Positions 51,056 through 60,254 of a stretch of 64,000 nt of DNA are shown here, in pieces (positions within the stretch are counted from its first letter, which is position 1; each line of letters starts with the position of its first letter). The position numbers were made by a program, and so were the translations under genes. Under the pieces are notes generated by a model. That model had not been told where the DNA came from and did no database searches. It saw only the letters and a list, made by a program, of their open reading frames with translations. The stretch comes from Flavimaribacter sediminis (GTDB taxonomy: Bacteria > Pseudomonadota > Alphaproteobacteria > Rhizobiales > Rhizobiaceae), in contig NZ_JAICBX010000002.1 of the NCBI RefSeq assembly GCF_019492055.1, forward strand, positions 1,178,001 to 1,242,000. The letters are read 5' to 3'.

Positions 51056-51850
51056 GTGGCCGACAACACCTTGCAACTCACGCTTCGCGAATGGTGGCGG
51101 TCGCTTTCGTCTCCGCGCACGCTCACGGTGCTGCTCGTGGCGGGAGCGATCTTCGGCCTCGCCGGTCCATTCGGCACCTATGAGGCGCTGAGGCCTTTGC
51201 CGCGCATCCTCTACTGGCTCGCGGTGACGATCGTCACATATGCGGTGGGGCTCCTGAGCGGGCGGCTGATGCGCGAACACACGCCGCTGAAGCGGCTGGA
51301 GGTGGTGCCGGCCTATGCAATTGCCGGTCTTATCGGCGGAATTCCGATTGCGCTCTGCGTTCTGGCAATCAACGTCGTCGCGGGTTTCACGGTTACCGAA
51401 ACCGGCCTCGGACTAACAAGGCTTGTCTTTTATGGCTGCTTGATCAGCTTGTGCATTTCTGCCGTCCTTGCCTGGGTCCAGCGTGACGTGACTGAAAAGC
51501 CCGATGATCCGACATCACCGATACCCGCCGGCGCGCGCCTCATGAAGCGCCTGCCGGTGGAGTTGCGCGGCAAACTGCAATACCTGACCGTGCAGGATCA
51601 CTACGTCGAGGTGGTGACCGACAAGGGGAGCTACCTCGTCCTGATGCGGCTTGGCGACGCCATCGCGGAGACCGCGCCGGTCGAAGGACTGCGCATCCAC
51701 CGCTCGCACTGGGTGGCGCTTTCCGCAGTCGGCCGCATCCGCCGCGAAGGCGACCGCTTGCTGGTCGAAACGGTCGGCGGGGCCGTGCTGCCGGTCAGTC
51801 GCAGCCACCGGGCAGCTCTGCGGGAGGCGGGACTCGTTCCCGTCTCATGA
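51056..51850 (+). CDS. Membrane-anchored LytTR transcriptional regulator
   Basis: A 264-residue regulator. The N-terminal ~135 residues have four helices (TLTVLLVAGAIFGLAG, ILYWLAVTIVTYAVGLL, YAIAGLIGGIPIALCVLAINVV, LVFYGCLISLCISAVLAW). The C-terminal ~105 residues are a LytTR DNA-binding domain: LQYLTVQDHYVEVVTDKGSYLVLMRL, RIHRSHWVAL, GAVLPVSRSHRAALREAGL. There is no receiver domain, so the signal is probably sensed in the membrane or by a partner. GTG start at 51056. The divergent membrane gene is a likely partner or target. Confidence 0.88.
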   Translation: MADNTLQLTLREWWRSLSSPRTLTVLLVAGAIFGLAGPFGTYEALRPLPRILYWLAVTIVTYAVGLLSGRLMREHTPLKRLEVVPAYAIAGLIGGIPIALCVLAINVVAGFTVTETGLGLTRLVFYGCLISLCISAVLAWVQRDVTEKPDDPTSPIPAGARLMKRLPVELRGKLQYLTVQDHYVEVVTDKGSYLVLMRLGDAIAETAPVEGLRIHRSHWVALSAVGRIRREGDRLLVETVGGAVLPVSRSHRAALREAGLVPVS

Positions 51851-52702
51851 TTCCTCCCCGGATGCCGCTTTCTTCCGACTGTCCGCAATCTGCGTCGTTT
51901 CGCCATTGCTGTCATTCGGCTCCCAATGCAGGTTCTTGTAATCGAAACCATGTTGCAGCGTTGGTTTCACGATCCTGAAATAGGGCGACAGGTCGAAATC
52001 GCGCGGGGCGTAGAGGGAATGATGCCGGATATGAAGGATTTCCTGCTGCGAATAGGCGGAGGCGGCAGACGCCTGCCCCTTGACGCGGGTAATCTCCGGC
52101 AGAATGGGATACTGGATGGACTGGAACGCCTGCGCAATCAGAGAAGAGCAAATCGCGCGCGTCGGATCGCCGGAGCCAAGCGACAGCATACGGCGGCGCC
52201 AGCGCACCGGAACCGGCGGCGTCGGCAGGAAATAGCGCAGCATGTCGATAACGTTGCGGGTATCGTATTTCAGGCCGAGTTTTGAGATCATGAAGGACAG
52301 GACGGCGCGCCGGTCGTCGCCCGTCAGTCCCACGGGCCGGCAGATCCGGGTATTGTAGGTCTCGTATTTGGCGAGGGGTACGGCCACGCAGCCTTCACCG
52401 AGATTGACCTCGATGAGCTGCGGCCGGTCGCCGCCCTCCCTGGGCGCCGGCAGTTCATCTCCAACGAAGATCGCCGAATGGGACCACGTCGACTGGGTCA
52501 GATACTTGATCGCGGCCGAAATCTTCTGGTTGCCTTCAATCAGCAGCACGTCGCCTGGAACCAGCGACCGCTCCAGTGTTTCGGGATCGGAGGGCGTATA
52601 GGGCTGATAGCCCGACGTCTCGCTCTGCAGCCGCGCCGCGACCATCCGGCCGAGACGATCCAGCAACGTGTCCTTGGCAATGGCGGCGGAACTCCCGGTC
52701 AT
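51845..52702 (-). CDS. YiiX/YaeF-like NlpC/P60-type cysteine hydrolase
   Basis: A 285-residue permuted papain-fold hydrolase (YiiX/YaeF, C92-like). The catalytic His is in STWSHSAIFVGDEL, an acidic residue in LIEVNLGEG, and the Cys in RAICSSLIAQAFQ. The upstream PGDVLLIEGNQKISAAIKYLTQ is the family start motif. It has no obvious signal peptide; C-terminal ~60 residues are polar. Such enzymes hydrolyse amides or lipids at the envelope; the substrate is unknown. Its end overlaps the LytTR gene end by six bases (convergent). Confidence 0.82.
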   Translation of the reverse strand: MTGSSAAIAKDTLLDRLGRMVAARLQSETSGYQPYTPSDPETLERSLVPGDVLLIEGNQKISAAIKYLTQSTWSHSAIFVGDELPAPREGGDRPQLIEVNLGEGCVAVPLAKYETYNTRICRPVGLTGDDRRAVLSFMISKLGLKYDTRNVIDMLRYFLPTPPVPVRWRRRMLSLGSGDPTRAICSSLIAQAFQSIQYPILPEITRVKGQASAASAYSQQEILHIRHHSLYAPRDFDLSPYFRIVKPTLQHGFDYKNLHWEPNDSNGETTQIADSRKKAASGEES

Positions 52703-52772
52703 GGCGCACACTAAATGACGCCTGCGTCAATATTTCAAGTGAGTTGCTTTTGGCGTGGCCTGTCGCAGGCGC

Positions 52773-52814
52773 TTGACGCAGACCTCACAATTCGTATTTT
52801 AGAATTATTCTAAA
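52773..52814 (+). promoter_or_regulatory. mbfA promoter with an Irr-type iron control element
   Basis: TTTAGAATTATTCTAAA (52798-52814) is a perfect inverted repeat matching the rhizobial iron control element bound by Irr. It overlaps the -10/+1 of a promoter with -35 TTGACG (52773-52778) and -10 TATTTT (52795-52800). It ends 15 bases before the mbfA ATG, a layout that fits repression by Irr when iron is scarce. Confidence 0.85.
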
Positions 52815-52829
52815 TCAGGAATTCGAATT

Positions 52830-53813
52830 ATGCTGAGCAGGCTGACCGGCGCTCTTCGCCGCGACTTTTCAAGCTTGAGCGAACAGGAAATCCTGGCGCT
52901 CGCCATCTCGTCGGAAGAGGATGACGGGCGCATCTACCTCGCCTATGCCGATTTCCTGCGCGAGAACTATCCCGGTTCGGCTGCAATCTTCGAGGAGATG
53001 GCGGCGGAAGAGGACGGACATCGCCGGCGCCTCATCGATCTCTATCGCAAGCGCTTCGGCGAACGCATCCTGTTGATCCGCCGCGACCATGTGCGCGGCT
53101 ATTACGAGCGCCGGCCGCTCTGGCTGGCAAAGACGCTGTCCATCGACGCCATCCGCAGCGAGGCGGAGCGGATGGAGGCCCAGGCCGCCCGGTTCTACCG
53201 GGAAGCGGCGAAGCGCACGCAGGACGCGGCGACCCGCAAACTGCTGGGCGATCTGGCGCAGGAAGAGGAAAAGCACGGAACGCAGGCCGAGCGGCTGGTC
53301 GCGGAACACGCGCCGGAAGATGTGCGCGAGAAGGAATCCCAGCACGAACGCCGGCAGATGATCCTGACCTATATCCAGCCCGGCCTCGCCGGATTGATGG
53401 ACGGCTCGGTCTCGACGCTGGCGCCGATTTTCGCCGCAGCCTTTGCGACTGGCGACACCTGGCAGACCTTCCTCGTCGGCCTCGCCGCGTCGGTGGGCGC
53501 CGGCATCTCCATGGGCTTTACGGAGGTAGCGTCCGACGACGGCGTCATTTCGGGACGCGGCGCGCCGATCAAGCGGGGTTTTGCGACCGGAATCATGACC
53601 ACACTGGGAGGCCTCGGCCATGCGCTGCCCTATTTGATCCCGCATTTCTACACGGCGACGGCGATCGCCATCGTGCTGGTGTTCTTCGAATTGTGGGCGA
53701 TCAGCTGGATCCAGCACCGGTTCATGGAAACGCCCTGGTCGCGGGCGATCTTCCAGGTCGTTCTCGGTGGCGCGCTGGTCTTCGCCGCGGGACTCGCGAT
53801 CGGCACTGCGTAA
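52830..53813 (+). CDS. mbfA: Membrane-bound ferritin A (iron/manganese exporter)
   Basis: A 327-residue protein with an N-terminal ferritin/rubrerythrin-like domain (~1-165; EEDDGRIYLAYADFL, EEMAAEEDGHRRRL, EAERMEAQAARFYREAAKRT, DLAQEEEKHG carry the di-iron ligands) and a C-terminal VIT1-like membrane domain (QPGLAGLMDGSVSTLAPIFAAAFATG, GISMGFTEVASDDG, PYLIPHFYTATAIAIVLVFFE). This fusion is MbfA, which in Bradyrhizobium and Agrobacterium exports excess iron and protects against peroxide. The upstream ICE supports control by Irr. AGGAA precedes the start. Confidence 0.95.
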   Translation: MLSRLTGALRRDFSSLSEQEILALAISSEEDDGRIYLAYADFLRENYPGSAAIFEEMAAEEDGHRRRLIDLYRKRFGERILLIRRDHVRGYYERRPLWLAKTLSIDAIRSEAERMEAQAARFYREAAKRTQDAATRKLLGDLAQEEEKHGTQAERLVAEHAPEDVREKESQHERRQMILTYIQPGLAGLMDGSVSTLAPIFAAAFATGDTWQTFLVGLAASVGAGISMGFTEVASDDGVISGRGAPIKRGFATGIMTTLGGLGHALPYLIPHFYTATAIAIVLVFFELWAISWIQHRFMETPWSRAIFQVVLGGALVFAAGLAIGTA

Positions 53814-53895
53814 TGGCGCCGGGAACGAGCGACAATTGTCGCGCATCCATTCCTGTGCGACGGTGCGGTCGCATGTATTCGAAGAGGCCACGACC

Positions 53896-54720
53896 ATGCC
53901 ACAGCTTGTCGTCGATATTCCGCAATCGATCCTCGATGCTCTTCAGGAGCACTGCGCGAAAAGTGGAGAAACGCCTGACCACGCCATCGCCCGGACTCTT
54001 GCCGACGCGCTTCAGCTTGACCACGGCACGCTGTTCCAGGTTTCGACCTCCGGCGCTCTGATCGAGGGCGTGTCGGGTGACGCGGTGTCGATCGCCACGC
54101 TGAAGGACCATGGCGATTTCGGGATCGGCACGTTCACCGGCTTCGACGGCGAAATGGTCGCGCTGGGCGGACGCTATTTCCGCGTCGCCGGGGATGGAAC
54201 GGTGAACGAAGCAGCTGACGAGACAATGACCCCTTTCGCTGTGGTCACGCATTTCGAGCCCCGGCAATCAGCGCGGATCGCGCGATTTAAAACGATGGCT
54301 GGGCTCGAAGAACAACTCGACGCTTTACGCGACTCCGACAATCACTTTTTCGCTGTCAGGCTCGATGGAAGGTTTTCGAGAATTCAAACGCGCTCCGTCT
54401 CTAAAACGCCTGTTGGCCAGTCACTGTCGGTTGCTGCGGAGCATCAGAGCGTGTTCGCCTATGAGGGCGTTTCGGGCGCGCTGATCGGCTTCTGGACGCC
54501 GGCCTACGCCAAGACAGTCAATATCGCGGGCTGGCACATTCATTTCATATCCGACGACAGGTCGAAAGGCGGCCACCTGCTTGATTGCGCGGCGGACGGG
54601 CTCGACTGCCAAATCGAGGCGCTGAACGATTTCCGCATCGCCATCCCCGAAACCACCGCGTTCCTGAAAGCGCAGCTGACCGGCGATCCGACCGAAGCAC
54701 TCGACAAAGCCGAACATTAA
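53896..54720 (+). CDS. budA: Acetolactate decarboxylase with RHH-like N-terminal extension
   Basis: A 274-residue protein. The C-terminal ~230 residues are acetolactate decarboxylase, which converts acetolactate to acetoin: LFQVSTSGALIEGVSGDAVS, GDFGIGTFTGFDGEMVALGG, and the zinc-site motif GWHIHFISDDRSKGGHLLDC with its HxH...H ligands. The first ~45 residues (PQLVVDIPQSILDALQEHCAKSG...) look like a ribbon-helix-helix domain (one strand and two helices), which is not part of the usual enzyme. No acetolactate synthase is nearby. The start at 53896 gives this N-terminus. Whether the extension binds DNA or a partner is unknown. Confidence 0.85.
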   Translation: MPQLVVDIPQSILDALQEHCAKSGETPDHAIARTLADALQLDHGTLFQVSTSGALIEGVSGDAVSIATLKDHGDFGIGTFTGFDGEMVALGGRYFRVAGDGTVNEAADETMTPFAVVTHFEPRQSARIARFKTMAGLEEQLDALRDSDNHFFAVRLDGRFSRIQTRSVSKTPVGQSLSVAAEHQSVFAYEGVSGALIGFWTPAYAKTVNIAGWHIHFISDDRSKGGHLLDCAADGLDCQIEALNDFRIAIPETTAFLKAQLTGDPTEALDKAEH

Positions 54721-54725
54721 GAGTT

Positions 54726-57700
54726 TCAAACGCCCGCGCTTTCCAGCTCGCGGTTGAGGCGTTCGGTTTCGTGCGCCTTTGTCTTGGTGAACCTGGCGAA
54801 GACAAGATAGGCGACAGGCGTCAAGAACAGCGTGGCGGCCGTGGCCAGGCCCAGACCGCCGACGATCACCCAGCCCAGCGACACGCGCGCTTCGGCGCCG
54901 GCGCCGACGGCCAGCACCAGCGGCAGACCGCCGAGCACAGTGGAGATCATGGTCATCATCACCGGTCGCAGCCGGCGGATCGCGGCTTCTTCGATCGCGT
55001 CCCGCACCGACCGGCCCTCGTCGCGAAGCTGGTTGGCGAATTCGACGATCAGAATACCATTCTTGGCCATGATCCCGACCAGCAAAACGAGACCAATCTG
55101 GCTGTAGACATTAAGGCTGGTGCCCGTGAACCACATGGCGAACACCGCGCAGGCAAGCCCGAGCGGCACCGTGAACATGATGATCAGCGCGCTTATGAAG
55201 CTTTCGAACTGGGCCGCAAGCACCAGCAGGACGACGATGATCGCGAACAGGAAGGTCCGTCCGATATTGCCGGACGTCTCGTTGAGCGTCGCCGCTTCAG
55301 CCAGTGGTATCACGCGCATGCCGGTTTCCAGATGCGGCGCGGCGATGCTTTCGGCTGCGGTCAGTGCGTCGCCGAGTGAAAAATCCGGATCGAGGCTGGC
55401 CGTGATCGACACCGAGCGCATCTTCTGCTCACGGCCGAGCTCCGGCGCCACGGCCATTTCCTCGAGACTTGAAATCGCCGACATCGGCACCGTGCGGCCG
55501 TCGCCGGTCTTGAGGAAGATGTTTTCGAGATCCGTCGGGTCGTTGATCGGGTTTCCAGTCGAAATCACCTTGATCTCAACGGCGCGATCCTTGACGAAAA
55601 CCGTTCCGATGCTACGTCCGTCGAGCATCGCCTGAATTACGGGCGCAAGTCCGTCAATGTCGATGTCGAGCATCGCGGCGCGCTCGCGATCCACGGAGAT
55701 CAGCAATTGCTGCTGGTTGGTCTCGTAGGAGAGCCGGACGCGGCTGAAGCGCGGATCGTCTTCCATGTCGCGAATGACGGCTTCCGCGGTTTTGGCCAAT
55801 TGGTCGTAATCGTCGCCGGCGATGGCGAACTGCAATCCGGATCCGGCGCCGCGTATGCCCAGACTGTTGGGCTGAATGGTGAAGGCGCGCAAACCTGGCA
55901 CCTGCCCCAGCAGGCCATTGACCTCGTTGGCGATCTCCTGCTGGCTGCGCTTGCGCTCCTCCCAGGGGGCGAGGGTCATGACCAGAAAGGCGTTGTTCGC
56001 CTTGCCGCCGCGGCCCGCCAGCGAGAACACGTTGAGCGCCTCGCCGCTGTCCTGCAGCGGTTTGACGAGGGCTTCGATCTGCTTGAGGCGCGACGAGGTG
56101 TAGTCAAGGCTGACGCCTTGTGGCGCGGTGATCGACAGGATCACGATCGACCGGTCTTCAGGCGGCGTCAGCTCCTGCCTGAGGCCTGTGAAGACCGGAT
56201 AGGCGATTGCCGCGAGCAGCACGGCGACGCCGATGACGACAATCGGCATTCGCAGGCAGGCGCCGAGCATCTTTGCGTAGATATTCGCGCAGAATGCGCC
56301 GAAGCGGGCGATCGGGCCGGGCGCCTCCCGCTTTTCGGCGTCTCGCGGATCCACGGCCTTGAGTAGTCTTGAAGCAAGCATTGGACAAAGCGACAGCGCA
56401 ACGATGGAAGAGATCAGCACGGCGATCGTCAGCACGAAGCCGAATTCGCGGAAGAGGCCGCCTGTCTTGCCCGGCAGAAACGATATTGGCACGAAGACGG
56501 CCGCCAATGTTGCGGTCGTGGTGATGACAGCGAAAAACACCTGGCGCGCGCCGACCACCGCCGCGGCTCTGGGACCAAGGCCGCGATTGCGCTGGGTGAC
56601 GATGTTCTCGAGGACGACGATGGCGTCGTCGACGACCATTCCTGTGGCCAAAACAAGGGCCAGCAGGGTCAGGATATTGATCGAAAGTCCGGCGAGCCAG
56701 ATGCCGGCGACCGCGCCAATCAGCGCCACGGGCAGGGTGATCGCCGGGATGATGGTCGCCCGCACATTGAGAAGGAAGAGGTAGATGACGGCGATGACGA
56801 TGAGTATCGCCAGCAGCAGCGACTTGACCACTTCCTCGATCGAGGCGCTGATGAAGGTCGCGTCGTCGCTGGTAACGCGGATATCGACGTCTGGCGGGAG
56901 GACGTCCCTGATCTCGTCGACGGCGGCCCGCACGGCCGTGGAAATTTCCAGCGTATTCGATCCGGCCTGACGCACCACGCCAAGCCCTATGCCCGCCCTG
57001 CCATTGGCACGCAGGGTTGAATCGCCGGGATCAGGACCGTAGGAGATAACCGCCACATCCGACAGCTTGGTCTTGTCGGACAGCATGGTCGCATCGAATT
57101 CCTCGGTCGAGTCGATCGCGGCGGAGGCGCGCACGACGATGTCCTGGCTGGAACTCGTGAGCGAACCGGCCGGCGCGTCGAAGGCAGCCGAATTCAAAGC
57201 CGACGCCAGGTCGCCGACCGTCAGGCCGCGGCTTGCGAGCCGGTTCGGATCGACGTCGATGCGGAAGATCTTGTCGCGATCGCCATAGACATAGACGTCG
57301 GCGACGCCCGGAATAGCCGTCAAACGGTCAAGCACGTCGTCCTCGACCAGGATTGTCATGTCCTGGACCGTAAGCGCGTCCGACGTCACGGCAATCCGCA
57401 TCACCGCCTGGGCGTTGTCGTCCGCCTTGATGACGCGCACTTCGTCGATATCGTCCGGCAGGTCTCTCGAAATGCGGCTGATCGCGTCTTTCAAATCGTT
57501 GGCGGCGACATTGATGTCGACGGATTCGTTAAACTCCACGGTCACCCGGCTGCGGCCAAGCGAGGATGTGGACGAGATCGAGCGAACGCCGGGCACGCGT
57601 CCGGCGGCGCCTTCGATGCGCGCGGTGATTTCCCTGTCGATGGTTTCCGGAGCAGCGCCGCTATAGTCGGTCCTGACAGTAACAACAGGACTGTCGACCT

Positions 57701-57851
57701 CCGGCAATTCCCGGATTTCGACGCCAAACAGCGCGGCGACGCCTCCGACGAGAATGAGAAGATTGATGACGGAAGCAAGCACCGGCCGTCGCACGAACAG
57801 CGCGGTAAAACCGCCGCTGTCTGTTTTCTTCTCGTTCTCGCTCTTGTCCAC
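54726..57851 (-). CDS. RND efflux transporter, HAE-1-like
   Basis: A 1041-residue inner-membrane RND pump of the hydrophobe/amphiphile family with 12 helices and two large periplasmic loops. The proton relay lies in LATGMVVDDAIVVLENIV; the N-terminal RRPVLASVINLLILVGG and C-terminal LVLLVGIMAKNGILIVEFANQLRD motifs are typical. It starts with GTG directly after the TAG stop of the adaptor gene (TAGGTG), so it is translationally coupled. No outer-membrane TolC-type gene is adjacent. The substrate spectrum is unknown. Confidence 0.95.
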   Translation of the reverse strand: MDKSENEKKTDSGGFTALFVRRPVLASVINLLILVGGVAALFGVEIRELPEVDSPVVTVRTDYSGAAPETIDREITARIEGAAGRVPGVRSISSTSSLGRSRVTVEFNESVDINVAANDLKDAISRISRDLPDDIDEVRVIKADDNAQAVMRIAVTSDALTVQDMTILVEDDVLDRLTAIPGVADVYVYGDRDKIFRIDVDPNRLASRGLTVGDLASALNSAAFDAPAGSLTSSSQDIVVRASAAIDSTEEFDATMLSDKTKLSDVAVISYGPDPGDSTLRANGRAGIGLGVVRQAGSNTLEISTAVRAAVDEIRDVLPPDVDIRVTSDDATFISASIEEVVKSLLLAILIVIAVIYLFLLNVRATIIPAITLPVALIGAVAGIWLAGLSINILTLLALVLATGMVVDDAIVVLENIVTQRNRGLGPRAAAVVGARQVFFAVITTTATLAAVFVPISFLPGKTGGLFREFGFVLTIAVLISSIVALSLCPMLASRLLKAVDPRDAEKREAPGPIARFGAFCANIYAKMLGACLRMPIVVIGVAVLLAAIAYPVFTGLRQELTPPEDRSIVILSITAPQGVSLDYTSSRLKQIEALVKPLQDSGEALNVFSLAGRGGKANNAFLVMTLAPWEERKRSQQEIANEVNGLLGQVPGLRAFTIQPNSLGIRGAGSGLQFAIAGDDYDQLAKTAEAVIRDMEDDPRFSRVRLSYETNQQQLLISVDRERAAMLDIDIDGLAPVIQAMLDGRSIGTVFVKDRAVEIKVISTGNPINDPTDLENIFLKTGDGRTVPMSAISSLEEMAVAPELGREQKMRSVSITASLDPDFSLGDALTAAESIAAPHLETGMRVIPLAEAATLNETSGNIGRTFLFAIIVVLLVLAAQFESFISALIIMFTVPLGLACAVFAMWFTGTSLNVYSQIGLVLLVGIMAKNGILIVEFANQLRDEGRSVRDAIEEAAIRRLRPVMMTMISTVLGGLPLVLAVGAGAEARVSLGWVIVGGLGLATAATLFLTPVAYLVFARFTKTKAHETERLNRELESAGV

Positions 57852-59015
57852 CTAGGAGCCTCTGAAAACGGGCGAGCCGGTGTTTCGGGTGATTTCCAGG
57901 TCGGACCCCGGTCGCAGGCTCTGCAGACCCTCCGTCACGACCTCGTCGCCTTCCGCGACGTCGCCGGACACCAGCACGTAGTCAGCGTTGCGCTGCAGGA
58001 TCGACACCGGAACGCGATCGGACTTGCCGTCCTTCACCTTCCAGACATAGGGACCCGAAGAACTCCACTGCACGGCCAGCGGATCGACCGCCGGGAATGT
58101 CTCGCCCGGGAATTTGAGGACCACACGAAACGACATGCCGGGCCGCATGCGATCATCCTCGTTTTCAAGAATGGCGCGCACCTGGATCGTGCGGCTCGCC
58201 CTGTCGACGCGGCTGCCGACCGTACTGACCTTGCCCTCGATGCGAACGCCAGGCAGGGCAATCGCGGTGACCTCGACCGGCTGGTTCTGCCGTATCTGCA
58301 GGCTGAATCGCTCCGGAACCCAGAAATCGAGAAGAATGGATGACCGGTCGTCAATTGTGACTATCTCGGTCTGTTGGGTGACATAGTCCCCGGTTTCCGC
58401 CTCGATGAAACCGACAATTCCGTCGATCGGCGCGATGACCGAGCGCCGTCTCAGCGCCAGTTCGGCCTCGCGCAGATCAAGTTCGGCGTTGTCGCGCTCG
58501 ATCCGTGCGTCGATCAGCTGAACCTGGCTTGCGGCGCGGGCGGTCACGAGCTGTTCGTAGCGTTTGACCTTTTCGTCAGCGACTTCGAACGCCAGCTTCG
58601 CCTGATCTCTGGCTATGGACTCGGTGTCGGAATCCAGTTCGGCCAGCAGGTCGCCCGCCTCGACCTTGTCGCCCGGAAGAACCAGAACCGCTTCAAGGAT
58701 GCCTTCGGAGCGCGGCACCACTTTCACTGACCGGACGGCTTCGCCATCTCCGATCGCGCTGATTCTGTCATTGATGGCCGCGTTACCGACCGTTGAGGTG
58801 ATGACCGGGCTGGGCTGACCGGCGCCGCGGCGCCGCGCGCCGCTATCCGCCTTTGCGACCTGCCCGTCTCCGCCGCCGGAAATCAGGGCGACGATCGATT
58901 GCGGCACTCCGAAGTTTGTCAGTTTGCCGGCGGCCGATGCATCCAGTCTGGCCCAGGCGACAAGCGCAACAAGCAACAGACAAATCAGAAGCAGGGACTG
59001 CTTGAACCAGCTCAT
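57852..59015 (-). CDS. RND efflux periplasmic adaptor (membrane fusion protein)
   Basis: A 387-residue adaptor. It has an N-terminal anchor helix (SLLLICLLLVALVAWARL), barrel-sandwich hybrid with the lipoyl-like segments (VLVLPGDKVEAGDLLAELDS and VIAPIDGIVGFIEAETGDYV), a helical hairpin between, and beta-barrel/membrane-proximal domains (VEVTAIALPGVRIEGKVSTVGSRVDR). The start at 59015 is preferred because GGAGAAAAG lies just upstream; the longer frame to 59069 would add 18 residues. Upstream partner of the RND pump. Confidence 0.92.
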   Translation of the reverse strand: MSWFKQSLLLICLLLVALVAWARLDASAAGKLTNFGVPQSIVALISGGGDGQVAKADSGARRRGAGQPSPVITSTVGNAAINDRISAIGDGEAVRSVKVVPRSEGILEAVLVLPGDKVEAGDLLAELDSDTESIARDQAKLAFEVADEKVKRYEQLVTARAASQVQLIDARIERDNAELDLREAELALRRRSVIAPIDGIVGFIEAETGDYVTQQTEIVTIDDRSSILLDFWVPERFSLQIRQNQPVEVTAIALPGVRIEGKVSTVGSRVDRASRTIQVRAILENEDDRMRPGMSFRVVLKFPGETFPAVDPLAVQWSSSGPYVWKVKDGKSDRVPVSILQRNADYVLVSGDVAEGDEVVTEGLQSLRPGSDLEITRNTGSPVFRGS

Positions 59016-59126
59016 CTTTTCTCCGAATTGGGGACCGGCTTCCGGCCGGCCGGCCGCCTTGCCCATCATGATAGTGCAAATGCGCGCTTCGACCAGCAGA
59101 AAAGCGAAATTAAGGCCTTTGCGGAG

Positions 59127-60173
59127 TCAGATCGGCCGGGGCTGATCACGATATATTGACTGAATCCCGTCAAGAACCGCGTCGGAAAGGACGGTGTCCG
59201 CGGAGTCGATATCGATCTTCAACTGTTGCATGGACGTCGCGCCAATGATGGGAATTGTCGGAAAAGGGCGGGAAAGGCAAAAAGCGATCGCCATCTGCGC
59301 AGGATCAAGCCCGTGGCGGGCGGCGACGTCGAGATAGCGCGCAATCGCCGCTTTCGAAACTTCGTGATAGCGCCCGTTCAGGTTTTCCTGGATTGTCATG
59401 CGCGATCCGGCCGGCTTCGATCCGTCTGCGTATTTGCCGGAGAGACATCCAGCCGCCAGGGGAGACCAGGCAAGGAGCGTCACATCCTCGAGCACGCTGA
59501 CTTCGGCAAGATCGAGATCGAACAGACGGGTAAGCAGGTTGTATTCATTCTGGATTGAAGCGATGCGCGGCAGACCATGGCGGTTGCTCGCTTCGATGAA
59601 CTTCATCACGCCCCAGGCGCTCTCGTTGGACAGGCCGAACGCGCGCAGCTTGCCTTCTTCCGTAAGCCGCGCGACCTCGCCCAGAATATCGGCGACCTCC
59701 TGATCCATGTCGCCGACGTTCAGCGTACGCGGATTGTAAGTCCAGTGCTTGCGGAAATGATAGGAGCCGCGATTGGGCCAGTGAAGCTGGTAGAGATCAA
59801 TGTAATCCGTTTGCAGGCGTTTCAGACTGTCTTCAAGCGCCTCCCTGACAGTCGCCCCGTCGACGCGGCGTCCGTTCCGGACATCGCGATTGCCTTCGCC
59901 GGTCACCTTTGTGGCGACAACCAGGCGGTCCCGGTCCGGCCGGCCCTTGAGCCATGCGCCAATGATCTCTTCCGTGCGACCGGTCGTTTCGGCCAGGCGC
60001 GGCGTGGTCGGATACATTTCGGCGGTGTCGATGAAGTTGATTCCCTGATCGACACCGTAATCAAGCTGTTCATGACCTTCGGCCTCGCTGTTCTGCGAGC
60101 CCCATGTCATCGACCCAAGGCAAATTTCGCTCACGCTCAGGTCGCTGCGACCCAGCTTTTTGTATTTCATCAC
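59127..60173 (-). CDS. Aldo/keto reductase (Tas-like)
   Basis: A 348-residue aldo/keto reductase of the NADP-dependent Tas/YajO type. The tetrad is visible: Asp and Tyr in FIDTAEMYPT, Lys in VATKVTGEG and His in YQLHWPNRG. A cofactor segment with ATSMQQLKID and the helix near it occurs at the end. Start at 60173 (tandem ATGs, GGAGACAG upstream). It reduces small aldehydes or ketones. Monocistronic. Confidence 0.93.
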   Translation of the reverse strand: MMKYKKLGRSDLSVSEICLGSMTWGSQNSEAEGHEQLDYGVDQGINFIDTAEMYPTTPRLAETTGRTEEIIGAWLKGRPDRDRLVVATKVTGEGNRDVRNGRRVDGATVREALEDSLKRLQTDYIDLYQLHWPNRGSYHFRKHWTYNPRTLNVGDMDQEVADILGEVARLTEEGKLRAFGLSNESAWGVMKFIEASNRHGLPRIASIQNEYNLLTRLFDLDLAEVSVLEDVTLLAWSPLAAGCLSGKYADGSKPAGSRMTIQENLNGRYHEVSKAAIARYLDVAARHGLDPAQMAIAFCLSRPFPTIPIIGATSMQQLKIDIDSADTVLSDAVLDGIQSIYRDQPRPI

Positions 60174-60254
60174 TGTCTCCGATAGAAATGGAAGCAGGCC
60201 GCCAGACGGCGGCGCTTCTTCAGACTGATGGTTATCCGCCGACCTTAGCAGAAA

